24,329 nt of DNA from a virus (IMGVR_UViG_3300023175_001558:1-24329), one strand, 5' to 3'. Positions 1-8,903 are shown, counted from the stretch's first letter. Numbers and translations are program-made. The notes: generated by a model from the letters alone, not told the origin.

Positions 1-7
1 ATAATAT

Positions 8-1555
8 TTAGCTTGCTGAGTATGGATTAGTGCCAGTAAAAGGAGTTTTAAGATATAAGTTAGCCGCACCTTGCAATGCACGGAAATTATTATAATCAGT
101 TGCTGCGGTGCCAGTTGTGGGATCGTATAGTCTATTAGACTCACTTACTTCTTGTAGCCAGCGTAAACACTGTTCTTGAGTATAGTGCGGTCTTGCTTCT
201 AACAAACACGCTAGTATACCAGCAACTTGTGGAGATGCCATACTAGTTCCGCTAATTTTTGTAATATCCCAACTATTATTATCAGGGTGTGGTGCAGTGC
301 CATTAGCCAATGCTATTGTACTACCTGTTGCAATACTACTCATAATAGGGCCGCCAGGTGCACTGATATCAACACGTGGTCCTTTTTCACTACTATTAAA
401 CAGTGGTTCTTGTCCACTTACGTAAACATAACTAATATTGCCTACACTGATAACACCTGGTTGTGCCATGGGTGTTGAACCACGATGATAATATGTAGTA
501 CCATATACACTGCTAGTCCAATAGTTATTGTAGTCTTGTCCTCCAGGAACATCACATTTATGACTACCATTCCCAGCCGCCGCTACCATGATAATACCAT
601 CATCCAAACAGTCTTGAATATCAGCATCGACACTGGCAATACGAATCGGATGTGTATAAATGCCTTCGCTCTGTTGTCCTTGAATCATACCATATTGTGA
701 CTGCATTAGCGTGTCAGTCCATGGCGTGCCTCTCCAATTACCACCAGTAATATTTTCATAATTAGCAAAATATCCCCAACTCATATTAACAATAGTTGGA
801 CGAATAGGAACACTGTCATTTTGTGGATTAGCAGTCTTTTTACTGTTGTGCCACGCTCTAAGCATGTTAAAACTTGCACTGGCACCAAATGTATTGCCTG
901 GGTCATCTAAGATTTTTAAACTGTATATGTTGGCATTACGAGCCCAACCAAAACGTCTACCTACTGCAATACCTGCAACGTGTGTACCGTGACCATCTAT
1001 ATCTCTGTGATACTGTGCTGGCTGAGTATATGTTCCACTAAGTCCACTAATACTTGGCCAATCAACAGTTTGATATCGTACTGTTGTCCCGTCAGCATCA
1101 CTAATAAATTCTGGGTGATCTGGTTGAATACCACTGTCTTGAATTACTACATCAATGTCTTGACCACTTAGTGTATATGGAAAATTATAAGGAACAGTTC
1201 CACTTACGCCGCCATATGGATCAGCACCACTGGTACAACTTAACAGTCCCCAGTTACCTTGGTCAGGTGCCAGTGTGCTTCCTTTTTCATAAGCTCTTGT
1301 AGTTTCATCTAAACTTGCATTGACGAGATGATAGCCGTTTTCTATTTTACTACCATAACGTACATCTACAATACGTGGGTCGTTTCGCAATTCAGCTGCC
1401 TGCTCACGTGTCATAACAAAGTCAAAGTTACGTTTACTGCCAGGCTTTTCGTCATGTAATTCATATCCAGCATCCATCATCTGGTTTACAAATTCTTCTG
1501 TATCTACACCTTTATGTAGAGTAACTACTGCTCTGTTCTGATCTTCAGTACTCAT
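8..1555 (-). CDS. Subtilisin-like (S8) serine protease, 515 aa
   Basis: This is a serine peptidase of the subtilase family with a complete catalytic set. Asp140 lies in VVIQDSG, His189 in DGHGTHVAG, the oxyanion Asn329 in AAAGNG, and the nucleophile Ser438 in SGTSMASPQVAG. Residues 1-75 resemble an inhibitor I9-like propeptide (alpha/beta, with an FVMTREQAAELRNDPRIVDV segment). There is no signal peptide or membrane segment, so it probably works inside the cell or on the virion. The ATG is preceded by AAGGA at good spacing, and the gene starts 9 bases after the stop of the 719-aa fibre gene, so the two are probably co-transcribed. It is clearly paralogous to the N-terminal half of the 1021-aa protease (shared DVVIQD, PTIVN-SWGY and NWGL segments) but lacks that protein's C-terminal beta domains. 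The substrate is unknown; processing or modification of tail fibres, or attack on host surface protein, are guesses. Confidence 0.93.
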   Translation of the reverse strand: MSTEDQNRAVVTLHKGVDTEEFVNQMMDAGYELHDEKPGSKRNFDFVMTREQAAELRNDPRIVDVRYGSKIENGYHLVNASLDETTRAYEKGSTLAPDQGNWGLLSCTSGADPYGGVSGTVPYNFPYTLSGQDIDVVIQDSGIQPDHPEFISDADGTTVRYQTVDWPSISGLSGTYTQPAQYHRDIDGHGTHVAGIAVGRRFGWARNANIYSLKILDDPGNTFGASASFNMLRAWHNSKKTANPQNDSVPIRPTIVNMSWGYFANYENITGGNWRGTPWTDTLMQSQYGMIQGQQSEGIYTHPIRIASVDADIQDCLDDGIIMVAAAGNGSHKCDVPGGQDYNNYWTSSVYGTTYYHRGSTPMAQPGVISVGNISYVYVSGQEPLFNSSEKGPRVDISAPGGPIMSSIATGSTIALANGTAPHPDNNSWDITKISGTSMASPQVAGILACLLEARPHYTQEQCLRWLQEVSESNRLYDPTTGTAATDYNNFRALQGAANLYLKTPFTGTNPYSAS

Positions 1556-1564
1556 AAATTATCC

Positions 1565-3724
1565 TTAAACAATATTAATCAAACCGTTCATTGCACTGTG
1601 ATATTGACATACATAGTACAGTGTATTTGGTGCATCCATTTGTACTGTCCATTCAATAACACCGCTTTCTGTACCACCATTTGTCAAATTGTCAGTATAC
1701 AGGTTTGAGGCATTGTATGCACCACTCGATGTCTGAATATGGAAAGGATGTCCTGGGGTATTGATATTAAATTTATATGTAAATCCACGATATAGGTATA
1801 ATGTTGGATTGTCGTCACCATCAGTACCAGCACCAGTATATTGGTAACGTCCTGCGTCAGGTGCTGTTACACTAAATGTTGGAACACCAGTAGCAATGTT
1901 TGACACCTGTGTGTCTACATAATTCTTAGTAGCTGCATCCTGTAAATCAACTGGATCTAATACATTTGTAATTTTACTGCTATTTGCATTAATGTCGCCA
2001 ACAGCAATTAAACTGATATCACTTGCACTTTCCAGTGTAGCAAATCCAAGTCCTGTACTGTCTAAACTTGTTACTGTAAGTGTATTGTTGATTGTAACAG
2101 CATCGTTAGTGACAGCACCACGTGCAGTTACGTCACTAAGTGTGTCTGTGCTACTTCCAATATCACTAGTAAGTGCTACTGTACCGCTGGCATCTGGGAA
2201 TGTAATAGTTCTGTCAGCTGTGGGGTCAGTGACATTAATAGTAGTTTCAAATGCATCGTCTGTAGCACCTTCAAACTGTATACTGTTAAGTCCTGTAATG
2301 TCTGCATCTAAACTTAGTGAAATAAAGTTAGTTGCGACTTCAGCATTAATTTGTCCAGTAGTTCCTAGGAATGTAAGTGTCTCAGTTGATGTATCAAATG
2401 TATGGGTACCAATGTTACCAGCAATACCAAATGTACCGCCACCACCAGCATCAGTATCGTTAATCCAACTACTGCCGTTATACTTTAGTACTTGTCCAGT
2501 TGTTGCTGAACTAATGCTAACATCTCCCAAGTCATTAATACTAGCATTGCTTATATTAGAACCTGTAATTGTTGCTGTTGGTGTTTCTCCATATACTATA
2601 ATTGTAAATGGTGAAAAGTTACTTGGCGTACGGCCTCCACTATTATCATAAAACTCTGCCGTAAATCCAGTTGTTGATTTATTACTAATACCAACATGGT
2701 AATCATCAAATGTTTCACTGTCAGTTACAACTGTATATTGTGTATTTGCTTGCGCATTATCAAAAGTAAAATCTAATGATGAGTTTCCACTATTCCAGTT
2801 ACTCCAGCTAATACCAGTAGCGGAACCGTTAGACGTAGTTTCTACATTTGCAAATGCAAATGGTGCAATAACTGTGTCAGTACCACCAGCACTTGTCTGG
2901 TCCGCAACCCAAGCATAGTCACTTCCGTTCCAGCTTAAAATTTGGTTTGCAGTTGCGCTACTTGTATTAAGATGTGTATCTACGTCACTGTCAGTATAAC
3001 TTGTGCCGCTAGTAACTGTTGTGAAACTAAAATTACCTGAACCGTCTGTTGTTAATACTTGACCGTTAGTACCATCACTGATACTTAGATCTGTTAATGC
3101 ACTGGGGATTGTTGGTTTATTTGTAAGACTATTGTAGTCACCATCAAATGCATTACTAGTTAATTGATATCCACTTAAATCTGGGGGAGTGTATGTAAAG
3201 TGTCCACTGGTACTGTTGTATGCTAAATTTGCAGTACCTGCTGCGGCAACAGTAACACTCAAGTCTGTAAGCTCAATACCGCCACCGCCAGCGCCGCCAT
3301 CAGCTGCTGGTACCCAGTTAGTACCATCGTATTTTAGTATTTGTCCTGTAGTAGCAGGTGTTGATAAATCAACATCATTTAAATCACCAATATTAACTGG
3401 TACACTGCTATCATCAGCAAGTTTAATCCAACTACCAGCATGTGCATAGTATGCAGCGCCTTCATTATGAACGTGTGCAAACATGCCGTGATAACTACTT
3501 GCTGCTGGCAAGTCAACTAAATCTTGGTATAAAAATGTAATACGGTTGCTACCAGTTACATCCATTTTACCAGTTGCACTGTTTACTAGTGTAAGTGGGG
3601 TGTCGCCACCCAGTGCATTGTATAACTCTAAAAAGTTATCATTATTTTTATCTAATGCATCTCTTAACGGATCACCAGTGCCATCATTTGCCACTGCACC
3701 AATATTTACTAACTGTCTAGACAT
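1565..3724 (-). CDS. Tail-fibre-like structural protein with C-terminal cupredoxin-like domain, 719 aa
   Basis: The composition (Gly/Ser/Thr/Asn/Asp), repeated beta segments and phage-fibre phrases identify a fibre or appendage protein; examples are LTDLSISDGTNGQVLTTDG (211-229), a DPTADRTITFPDASGT stretch in the middle, and DAATKNYVDTQV near the C-terminal part. Residues 1-125 match the N-terminus of the 317-aa protein downstream of uvsE, including a His-rich YHGMFAHVH...GAAYYAHAG block at 78-97. Residues 208-280 are also shared with that paralog. The last ~105 residues form a cupredoxin-like domain: His659 (GHPFH), Cys706, His709 and Met712 (YYVCQYHSAMNG) match the type-1 copper ligand order. 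The RBS is AGGGGA upstream of the ATG, with a CATAAATA late box 22 bases before the start. It is followed by the 515-aa protease. The exact virion location is not known. Confidence 0.88.
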   Translation of the reverse strand: MSRQLVNIGAVANDGTGDPLRDALDKNNDNFLELYNALGGDTPLTLVNSATGKMDVTGSNRITFLYQDLVDLPAASSYHGMFAHVHNEGAAYYAHAGSWIKLADDSSVPVNIGDLNDVDLSTPATTGQILKYDGTNWVPAADGGAGGGGIELTDLSVTVAAAGTANLAYNSTSGHFTYTPPDLSGYQLTSNAFDGDYNSLTNKPTIPSALTDLSISDGTNGQVLTTDGSGNFSFTTVTSGTSYTDSDVDTHLNTSSATANQILSWNGSDYAWVADQTSAGGTDTVIAPFAFANVETTSNGSATGISWSNWNSGNSSLDFTFDNAQANTQYTVVTDSETFDDYHVGISNKSTTGFTAEFYDNSGGRTPSNFSPFTIIVYGETPTATITGSNISNASINDLGDVSISSATTGQVLKYNGSSWINDTDAGGGGTFGIAGNIGTHTFDTSTETLTFLGTTGQINAEVATNFISLSLDADITGLNSIQFEGATDDAFETTINVTDPTADRTITFPDASGTVALTSDIGSSTDTLSDVTARGAVTNDAVTINNTLTVTSLDSTGLGFATLESASDISLIAVGDINANSSKITNVLDPVDLQDAATKNYVDTQVSNIATGVPTFSVTAPDAGRYQYTGAGTDGDDNPTLYLYRGFTYKFNINTPGHPFHIQTSSGAYNASNLYTDNLTNGGTESGVIEWTVQMDAPNTLYYVCQYHSAMNGLINIV

Positions 3725-3746
3725 AGAAAAATCCCCTGTATGTCAT

Positions 3747-3754
3747 TATTTATG
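3747..3754 (-). promoter_or_regulatory. T4-type late promoter box (CATAAATA) for the 719-aa fibre gene
   Basis: CATAAATA on the minus strand, 22 bases upstream of the ATG. It shares its surroundings (CCCCTGTAT, TTATTTATGCTA read on the plus strand) with the region upstream of the paralogous 317-aa fibre gene, so gene and promoter appear to have been duplicated together. Confidence 0.65.
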
Positions 3755-3759
3755 CTAGA

Positions 3760-6700
3760 TTAAGGATTGTCAACTATGGTAATAACTGCCCGGCCAATGT
3801 TAGTTGCAAGATATGATTCTTTATAAAATAAAATTTGTATTGTTTCAGGACCTTCAGTATTAGAGTCAGTTGCTATACCGCCCCCTATTACATATTCATC
3901 ATTACTATTTCTACCAATAGTTCCTGAATTTTGTAATCCAAAAAAGTCTGAATTTAAAACAGCATTACCTGATAAAGTATAATAAATTTGACTGGGGAGA
4001 TTGTAAACATAACTAGGTGTTAAAGTAACTGTAAAACTTGAGCCTTCATAAAAAGGATTTTCATATAACTCAGGATTAGGATCAACTGGTTGAGTTCCAG
4101 TTACAGCAACATTATATTCAACTGGAGGTCTGTCGTAAATTTTAACCTGTATTTCACCTTTAAGGTTTGCACTCGTAGTCACTGGACTATCATATAATCT
4201 CAAGTAAAAGAATTCAGGTGCTTCAGTCTGTGCATCGTTGAATATATACATTGATGCTCCTGCATATCCTATAGTTCCTACAGTAAATTCTTGCTGGCCT
4301 AATGGCTGGTAGTCAGATCCTTCATAAGCAGACCCAGAAGTTTGTGTAATCCAAACTGGTGTGCCAGGAGGTGCAAGGGTAATATCTTCTGGAGTAGCTT
4401 TTATAACTACTGCTGTTTGTTCATAAACAGAGCCTGGGCCGCCTTCATCAAAAGCGTTTTCAGGCTCAATTTCAAAAGTCCAATTAATACTCGGTCTATC
4501 TTCTAATACATGTACTGTCCTGTAAAGCTGAGTTACATTGCCGTCGCCATCTCTTTCTTCAAATATTATTTCAAATGTCTTAGGACTTTCAGAAACATAG
4601 TCAGCCACAAACCCAAAATTTATTTCAATTTCTTCACCAGCTGATACGCTGTATGGTATTCCGCTTTGGTAATTTGCAAAGGCGTAGAAGTCAGAGTTGT
4701 TTATGTTTCCGTCCATCCTAACATAAAATGTATATGTGTCATTGGTAGGTATATACCCGTTTCCTCGCACTGCATAACTTAATGATTCACCTTCATAAAT
4801 TACGTCTCCGTCTCTAGATGGATTGTTTAAATCTGGTGTTATTATGATTCCTGGTGTTCTATTTGATGTGTCTTCTATTGTTATTAATGCAGTATCACCT
4901 GAATCAATCCTAAACAATAAACGTTCAGTACCTTCAGTGAGTTCATCATTTGTTACTGTTATAGTTAGTGTAGATTCCCAGATATTATCAGAATTTAATG
5001 AAAACGTCATATTACCAGTTAGTGGAACATCTACATCGTCTTGTGTTATTCCATCACCTAAAATTTCATATGAAACAGTACGTTTTGATTCTGGTAAATC
5101 TTGCCTTGCCTGTACTGTTATTGTTGTTGTTGGGCTTTCAACTTCGTCCACAGTGAAACTAGAAACTACAAAACCGTATCCGTATTCTTCTTTTGTGTCA
5201 TTTAGTTTTGTGGTGTATTTTTCACTAAATGGATTAATTAAAAACTTTTTAGCCATTCCTTGGAATGATGAATCGTCGAAATAGTTTGGATCAGATGTAT
5301 TATCCCTATCTTCTGTTTCAACCTGATATTTATTTACACTAGCAAACTCTAATAACCATTTTTTACACTGTGCACTAGTAGCTGTAGGATTTATTTGCAA
5401 GTATAGTGCTAATATACCAGTAACTTGCGGTGCTGCCATACTTGTGCCAGTAATACATAAATTATTGTACGCATTATTACCAAAATAACTAGCCGAAAAA
5501 GTTCTGTTTGGGTCAAGTGCAAGCATATCAGCATTGTTTGTTGCCGCCCAAATCCTAGTCCCTGGTGCTGCAATATCATTTGCTGGGCCACGTACAGAAC
5601 TTCTTGTCAATACTTCTCCGAGACTAGCGCCAAAAACATTTATGCCAGTATTTGAGTAATTAGCAACAGAAATACCATCAGCTGACCATGGTGAACCAGG
5701 TCTATTATAATAAATTGGATCACCAGCTGGTATATCAATCCAGTCGCCACTAGAAGTGTAATGATTGTCATAATCAATACCTCCAGGCAGGTCATGTTTA
5801 TAACCTGAATTTCCACCTGCATTGACAAATACAACACCAGCATCTATCATATCTTGACATGCTTCGTTAACTGCTATATTTGATGCTTCATGTCTAACAG
5901 AAGGACCAAATCCAAGAGATCTATAATTTGATCCATTTAGAGAAGTTGTACCTGTACTTGTTCCTCTGAATACAACGTCAGTTAAAGAATTGCTGTCTAT
6001 ATAACCTGGAACATACCAACCGTACCCCCAACTTGCGTTAACGATAGTTGGTCGTTTATATCCAGTATTAGGATCAATAGGTTTTTGTTCATGCCACAAT
6101 CTAATTAAATTAAAGCAGTCGATTGTACCAATCCCGCCTGCTGAATCAAAACGTATACTATATATACGTGCATTTTTAGCATAACCGTGTCTTTTTCCTG
6201 CTGCAATACTTGCAACATGTGTTCCGTGATACCCTACGTCACCATAATGAGATGATGACATTGCACCACTACTACCAGTTTCTGCATACCAATCGATTTC
6301 CATAAGTCTAGTATTACCGTCAGCATCTTCCCATTCAGGGTGTCCGGTCATAACACCATTATCTTGAATTACAACGTCTACACCTGTGCCATCAAGTGCA
6401 TAAGGATATTTGACACCAGTGCTAATATCATACACTCTCAACGGATCAAATATGTCAGTTTCGCCTTCTATATAGGCTAGTGGGTCTTTTCTAGAAGTAC
6501 TAAACAGCCCCCAGTTTGTAAAATATCCATCTAATACACTTGTGCCATTCCTCCAAAATATATCACGCTGTTCAGCAAATATATCATATGTGTTAAATGT
6601 AAAGACTTCGACTGCCTTAACATCTTTATGACTTCTTAATAATGATGCTTCTTCTTGAGTTAGGAAAAATTCTGTTGATTTTAAACTTAATTCCATTGGG

Positions 6701-6825
6701 TTAGATATTGACACTGCTCTAGTAGGTATTAAGTTATCAGTGTCTGTGGTGTTATCAGTTCTAATAGTGTTTAAAAAATCTTCTACAACATCGACATTAG
6801 CTAGTGTTACTATGTATCTATTCAT
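3760..6825 (-). CDS. Subtilisin-like (S8) protease with C-terminal Calx-beta-like domains, 1021 aa
   Basis: The N-terminal half is a complete subtilase: Asp155 (VVIQDNG), His200 (GYHGTHVAS), oxyanion Asn339 (NAGGNSG) and Ser462 (TGTSMAAPQVTG). Residues 1-75 are a propeptide-like region resembling that of the 515-aa protease (FFLTQEEASLLRSHKDVKAV). From about residue 550 to the end there are about four all-beta modules of 100-125 residues. Each closes with an acidic strand of the type VxIxDxP (ITIEDTS ~657, VHVLEDRPS ~785, VKIYDRPP ~905, VITIVDNP at the C-terminus) and contains EGxE or EGPE-like segments, as in Calx-beta repeats. No signal peptide is seen. The ATG has an AGGAAA ribosome site and begins 13 bases after the 317-aa fibre gene. 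The beta modules suggest anchoring to a virion or to a surface; this is inference. Confidence 0.9.
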   Translation of the reverse strand: MNRYIVTLANVDVVEDFLNTIRTDNTTDTDNLIPTRAVSISNPMELSLKSTEFFLTQEEASLLRSHKDVKAVEVFTFNTYDIFAEQRDIFWRNGTSVLDGYFTNWGLFSTSRKDPLAYIEGETDIFDPLRVYDISTGVKYPYALDGTGVDVVIQDNGVMTGHPEWEDADGNTRLMEIDWYAETGSSGAMSSSHYGDVGYHGTHVASIAAGKRHGYAKNARIYSIRFDSAGGIGTIDCFNLIRLWHEQKPIDPNTGYKRPTIVNASWGYGWYVPGYIDSNSLTDVVFRGTSTGTTSLNGSNYRSLGFGPSVRHEASNIAVNEACQDMIDAGVVFVNAGGNSGYKHDLPGGIDYDNHYTSSGDWIDIPAGDPIYYNRPGSPWSADGISVANYSNTGINVFGASLGEVLTRSSVRGPANDIAAPGTRIWAATNNADMLALDPNRTFSASYFGNNAYNNLCITGTSMAAPQVTGILALYLQINPTATSAQCKKWLLEFASVNKYQVETEDRDNTSDPNYFDDSSFQGMAKKFLINPFSEKYTTKLNDTKEEYGYGFVVSSFTVDEVESPTTTITVQARQDLPESKRTVSYEILGDGITQDDVDVPLTGNMTFSLNSDNIWESTLTITVTNDELTEGTERLLFRIDSGDTALITIEDTSNRTPGIIITPDLNNPSRDGDVIYEGESLSYAVRGNGYIPTNDTYTFYVRMDGNINNSDFYAFANYQSGIPYSVSAGEEIEINFGFVADYVSESPKTFEIIFEERDGDGNVTQLYRTVHVLEDRPSINWTFEIEPENAFDEGGPGSVYEQTAVVIKATPEDITLAPPGTPVWITQTSGSAYEGSDYQPLGQQEFTVGTIGYAGASMYIFNDAQTEAPEFFYLRLYDSPVTTSANLKGEIQVKIYDRPPVEYNVAVTGTQPVDPNPELYENPFYEGSSFTVTLTPSYVYNLPSQIYYTLSGNAVLNSDFFGLQNSGTIGRNSNDEYVIGGGIATDSNTEGPETIQILFYKESYLATNIGRAVITIVDNP

Positions 6826-6838
6826 TATGTTTCCTATC

Positions 6839-7792
6839 TTAATGCAAGTCTACCCAAACACCATTTGCATATCCCTGGAATTTGTTTGTATCAGTATTAT
6901 AAACTGTGTCTCCATTTAGTGCAGTTAAAGCATCACGTTGTGCAGTTGTAAAGTTAGCAACTCTAAAAGGAGTAGTATTTCCTACCGCAACACGATTTGT
7001 TGCATTTAAGTTAATATCAGTGGTACTATTAATATCTGTTAAACCAGTACCAGTAATATATAAACTATCAACTGTTAATGTATTAAACGTAACATCATCT
7101 GTAGTATCAAGTGATTGGTTATATGATGTCCCGCCACTGCCTGTTTGATCAGTTACCCATGCATAATCACTACCATCCCAACTTAGAAGTTGATTTGTTC
7201 CTGCTGTACTTGTATTAAGGTGTGTATCAACATCACTGTTAGTATAGCTAGTACCACTTGTTACAGTTGTAAATGAAAAGTTACCAGCACCGTCAGTTGT
7301 TAAAACTTGTCCGTTTGTACCATCACTAATACCTAGATCAGTTAATGCACTGGGGCCTGTATCATTGGCAGGTTCCCAAGCACTGTTTGCACTGCTCCAT
7401 TTTAACACCTGTCCATTTGTCGGGGCTGTTGTTGTAGTATCTACATCAACTAAATCACCAATATTAATATTACTTAGATCACTTTTATTTGCTAATTCAA
7501 CCCAATTACCTGCATGAGCAAAATAGGCAGCACCTTGTGTGTGTACATGCGCAAACATGCCGTGGTAACTGCTAGCTGCTGGTAAATCTAGTGTATCATT
7601 GAATAAAAATGTAATCTTGTTTGATCCAGTAAGATCAAGTTCACCGTTATTGATAATAGTAGTTAATGTGTCACCACCTAACGCAGTATAAACTTCAATA
7701 AAGTTATCATTTAATTTATCTAATGCTGAACGTATTGGTTCACCAGTGCCGTCATTTGCTACTGTGCCAATATTTACGAATTGTCTTGACAT
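6839..7792 (-). CDS. Tail-fibre-like structural protein, 317 aa, paralog of the 719-aa fibre
   Basis: The N-terminal ~125 residues align with the 719-aa protein (MSRQFVNIGTVANDGTGEP, and the His-rich YHGMFAHVH...AYFAHAG block at 76-94). Residues 148-220 repeat the shared LTDLGISDGTNGQVLTTDG...SDVDTHLNTS...LSWDGSDYAWV module. The C-terminus (GDTVYNTDTNKFQGYANGVW) is a small domain common at the ends of phage fibre proteins and replaces the cupredoxin end of the paralog. RBS GGGGA lies upstream of the ATG and a late box sits 23 bases before it. An inverted repeat at 7802-7833 can mask this RBS on read-through transcripts. It is followed after 13 bases by the 1021-aa protease. Likely an appendage component; assembly position unknown. 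Confidence 0.88.
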   Translation of the reverse strand: MSRQFVNIGTVANDGTGEPIRSALDKLNDNFIEVYTALGGDTLTTIINNGELDLTGSNKITFLFNDTLDLPAASSYHGMFAHVHTQGAAYFAHAGNWVELANKSDLSNINIGDLVDVDTTTTAPTNGQVLKWSSANSAWEPANDTGPSALTDLGISDGTNGQVLTTDGAGNFSFTTVTSGTSYTNSDVDTHLNTSTAGTNQLLSWDGSDYAWVTDQTGSGGTSYNQSLDTTDDVTFNTLTVDSLYITGTGLTDINSTTDINLNATNRVAVGNTTPFRVANFTTAQRDALTALNGDTVYNTDTNKFQGYANGVWVDLH

Positions 7793-7801
7793 AAAATAAT
7801 C

Positions 7802-7833
7802 CCCTGTATTACACTTATTTATGCTATACAGGG
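7802..7833 (-). promoter_or_regulatory. Inverted repeat enclosing a late promoter; predicted RBS-masking hairpin
   Basis: Perfect 8-base arms, CCCTGTAT at 7802-7809 and ATACAGGG at 7826-7833, are separated by 16 bases that contain the CATAAATA box. On a minus-strand transcript coming through from uvsE, the 3' arm carries the AGGGGA ribosome site of the 317-aa fibre gene and would be base-paired. A transcript starting at the late box (start expected near 7810) lacks the 5' arm, so the site is free. Genes such as e, soc and 49 of T4 are regulated this way. Confidence 0.65.
7816..7823 (-). promoter_or_regulatory. T4-type late promoter box (CATAAATA) for the 317-aa fibre gene
   Basis: CATAAATA on the minus strand, 23 bases upstream of the ATG, lying in the loop of the inverted repeat at 7802-7833. 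Confidence 0.7.
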
Positions 7834-7838
7834 AGGTT

Positions 7839-8903
7839 TTATGCTGCTTTTAGTATACCAGTAAATGGATCTTTTTGCATATAATACTGTTGATAAAGTT
7901 GTGTACTGGCTAAGTTCTTCATTTTAGCCTCTACCATAATATCAAATTTATCCCAAAAACTCAAGGCCCACTCATTGCTTGCAGTATTCCAGCAATAGTC
8001 TGAATGTGCTCTTAGTTTTTGTTTTTTGTATGAGGATTCAAGTAGTGTGTCCATGTCTGGTCGTACACTTGATGAAGCATCCTTGATATAGTCCTCACGG
8101 CTAAGGCTGTAATGCATAGTAGGACGCACACCACGCCAACTATCGATAATAATACTAATGCGCTCGTCGTCATGTCGAATATATTCTCCTGTCTTGACCC
8201 AGTGATGATGTATGTCCATCACCAAGGGTACATCTTTACTTAGCTCTAGGCTTGCTTCGAGTCCCCAGGAGTTTTCGTCGTTTTCGATAGTGATAGTGTT
8301 TCGTGCTTCTGTAGACAATCTTGGAAGGATGTCTTGGATACCGGCTGGACCTTTTTTACCTGAGATGTGGACGTTACACTTGAAGTCTTGCCAGTTCTGA
8401 CCGTAGCCCATCCACCTGATGATATCCGCATGATATTCAAACTCCTCTAATGAACGTTCGACCACATCCGGATTATCGGAAGCAAGAACGGTAAACTGAC
8501 CAGGGTGCATAGACAAGCGTACATCAAGCTCACGTGCAATATCGCCAACTTTCGAGTACGCTCGCTCGAGCCGTGTTCGGAGATCTGCTTGCCTATAGAA
8601 ATAAGCCCAATCACCATGAGTATAAGCAGGCAACAAATTACTGCCAATACGTACCATGCGTAATGATTCTGGTAAAGATCCAACATATCTAATTAGCCTT
8701 TCTAAATTTGCCACGTTGTCAAAAGCAATTTCATAAAGTCTTTGCTCTGCTACTTCACGTGACTGTCTGTTAAGCCATGTAATAGTTGTAGATCTTTCAG
8801 TATACTGTGACTGAATTTCTTTAAGTATTTTAGGCTTTTGTGTTTGGTCCGGGTGCATGTATTTACATGCGAACCCGATACGTTTTATGCTACTATTAAA
8901 CAT
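7839..8903 (-). CDS. uvsE: UV-damage endonuclease (UVDE/UvsE family), 354 aa
   Basis: UVDE nicks DNA 5' to UV photoproducts and starts alternative excision repair. It is a TIM-barrel metal enzyme related to endonuclease IV. The family signature residues are present in order: the N-terminal IGFACKYMHP, SMHPGQF (His133, Gln136), NVHISGKKG (His179), ITIENDE (Glu207), MDIHHHW (Asp230, His232), MHYS (His264), AHSDY (His300) and a C-terminal DIMVEAKMKNLA (Lys327). The chosen start is the ATG at 8903, which overlaps the stop region of the 74-aa gene (ATG-TTTAA), because the family N-terminus (RIGFACKY) begins right after it. A longer reading upstream would run through the 74-aa gene in another frame and adds nothing family-like. 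Translation is probably coupled to the 74-aa gene, since no strong ribosome site is seen. It probably protects phage DNA in sunlit water. Confidence 0.95.
   Translation of the reverse strand: MFNSSIKRIGFACKYMHPDQTQKPKILKEIQSQYTERSTTITWLNRQSREVAEQRLYEIAFDNVANLERLIRYVGSLPESLRMVRIGSNLLPAYTHGDWAYFYRQADLRTRLERAYSKVGDIARELDVRLSMHPGQFTVLASDNPDVVERSLEEFEYHADIIRWMGYGQNWQDFKCNVHISGKKGPAGIQDILPRLSTEARNTITIENDENSWGLEASLELSKDVPLVMDIHHHWVKTGEYIRHDDERISIIIDSWRGVRPTMHYSLSREDYIKDASSSVRPDMDTLLESSYKKQKLRAHSDYCWNTASNEWALSFWDKFDIMVEAKMKNLASTQLYQQYYMQKDPFTGILKAA

Noticed and set aside
1992-2651. Long plus-strand open frame inside the 719-aa fibre gene
   Set aside because: It is the antisense shadow of low-complexity Thr/Ser/Val codons, with no ribosome site or recognisable protein; similar shadows occur under most fibre genes.
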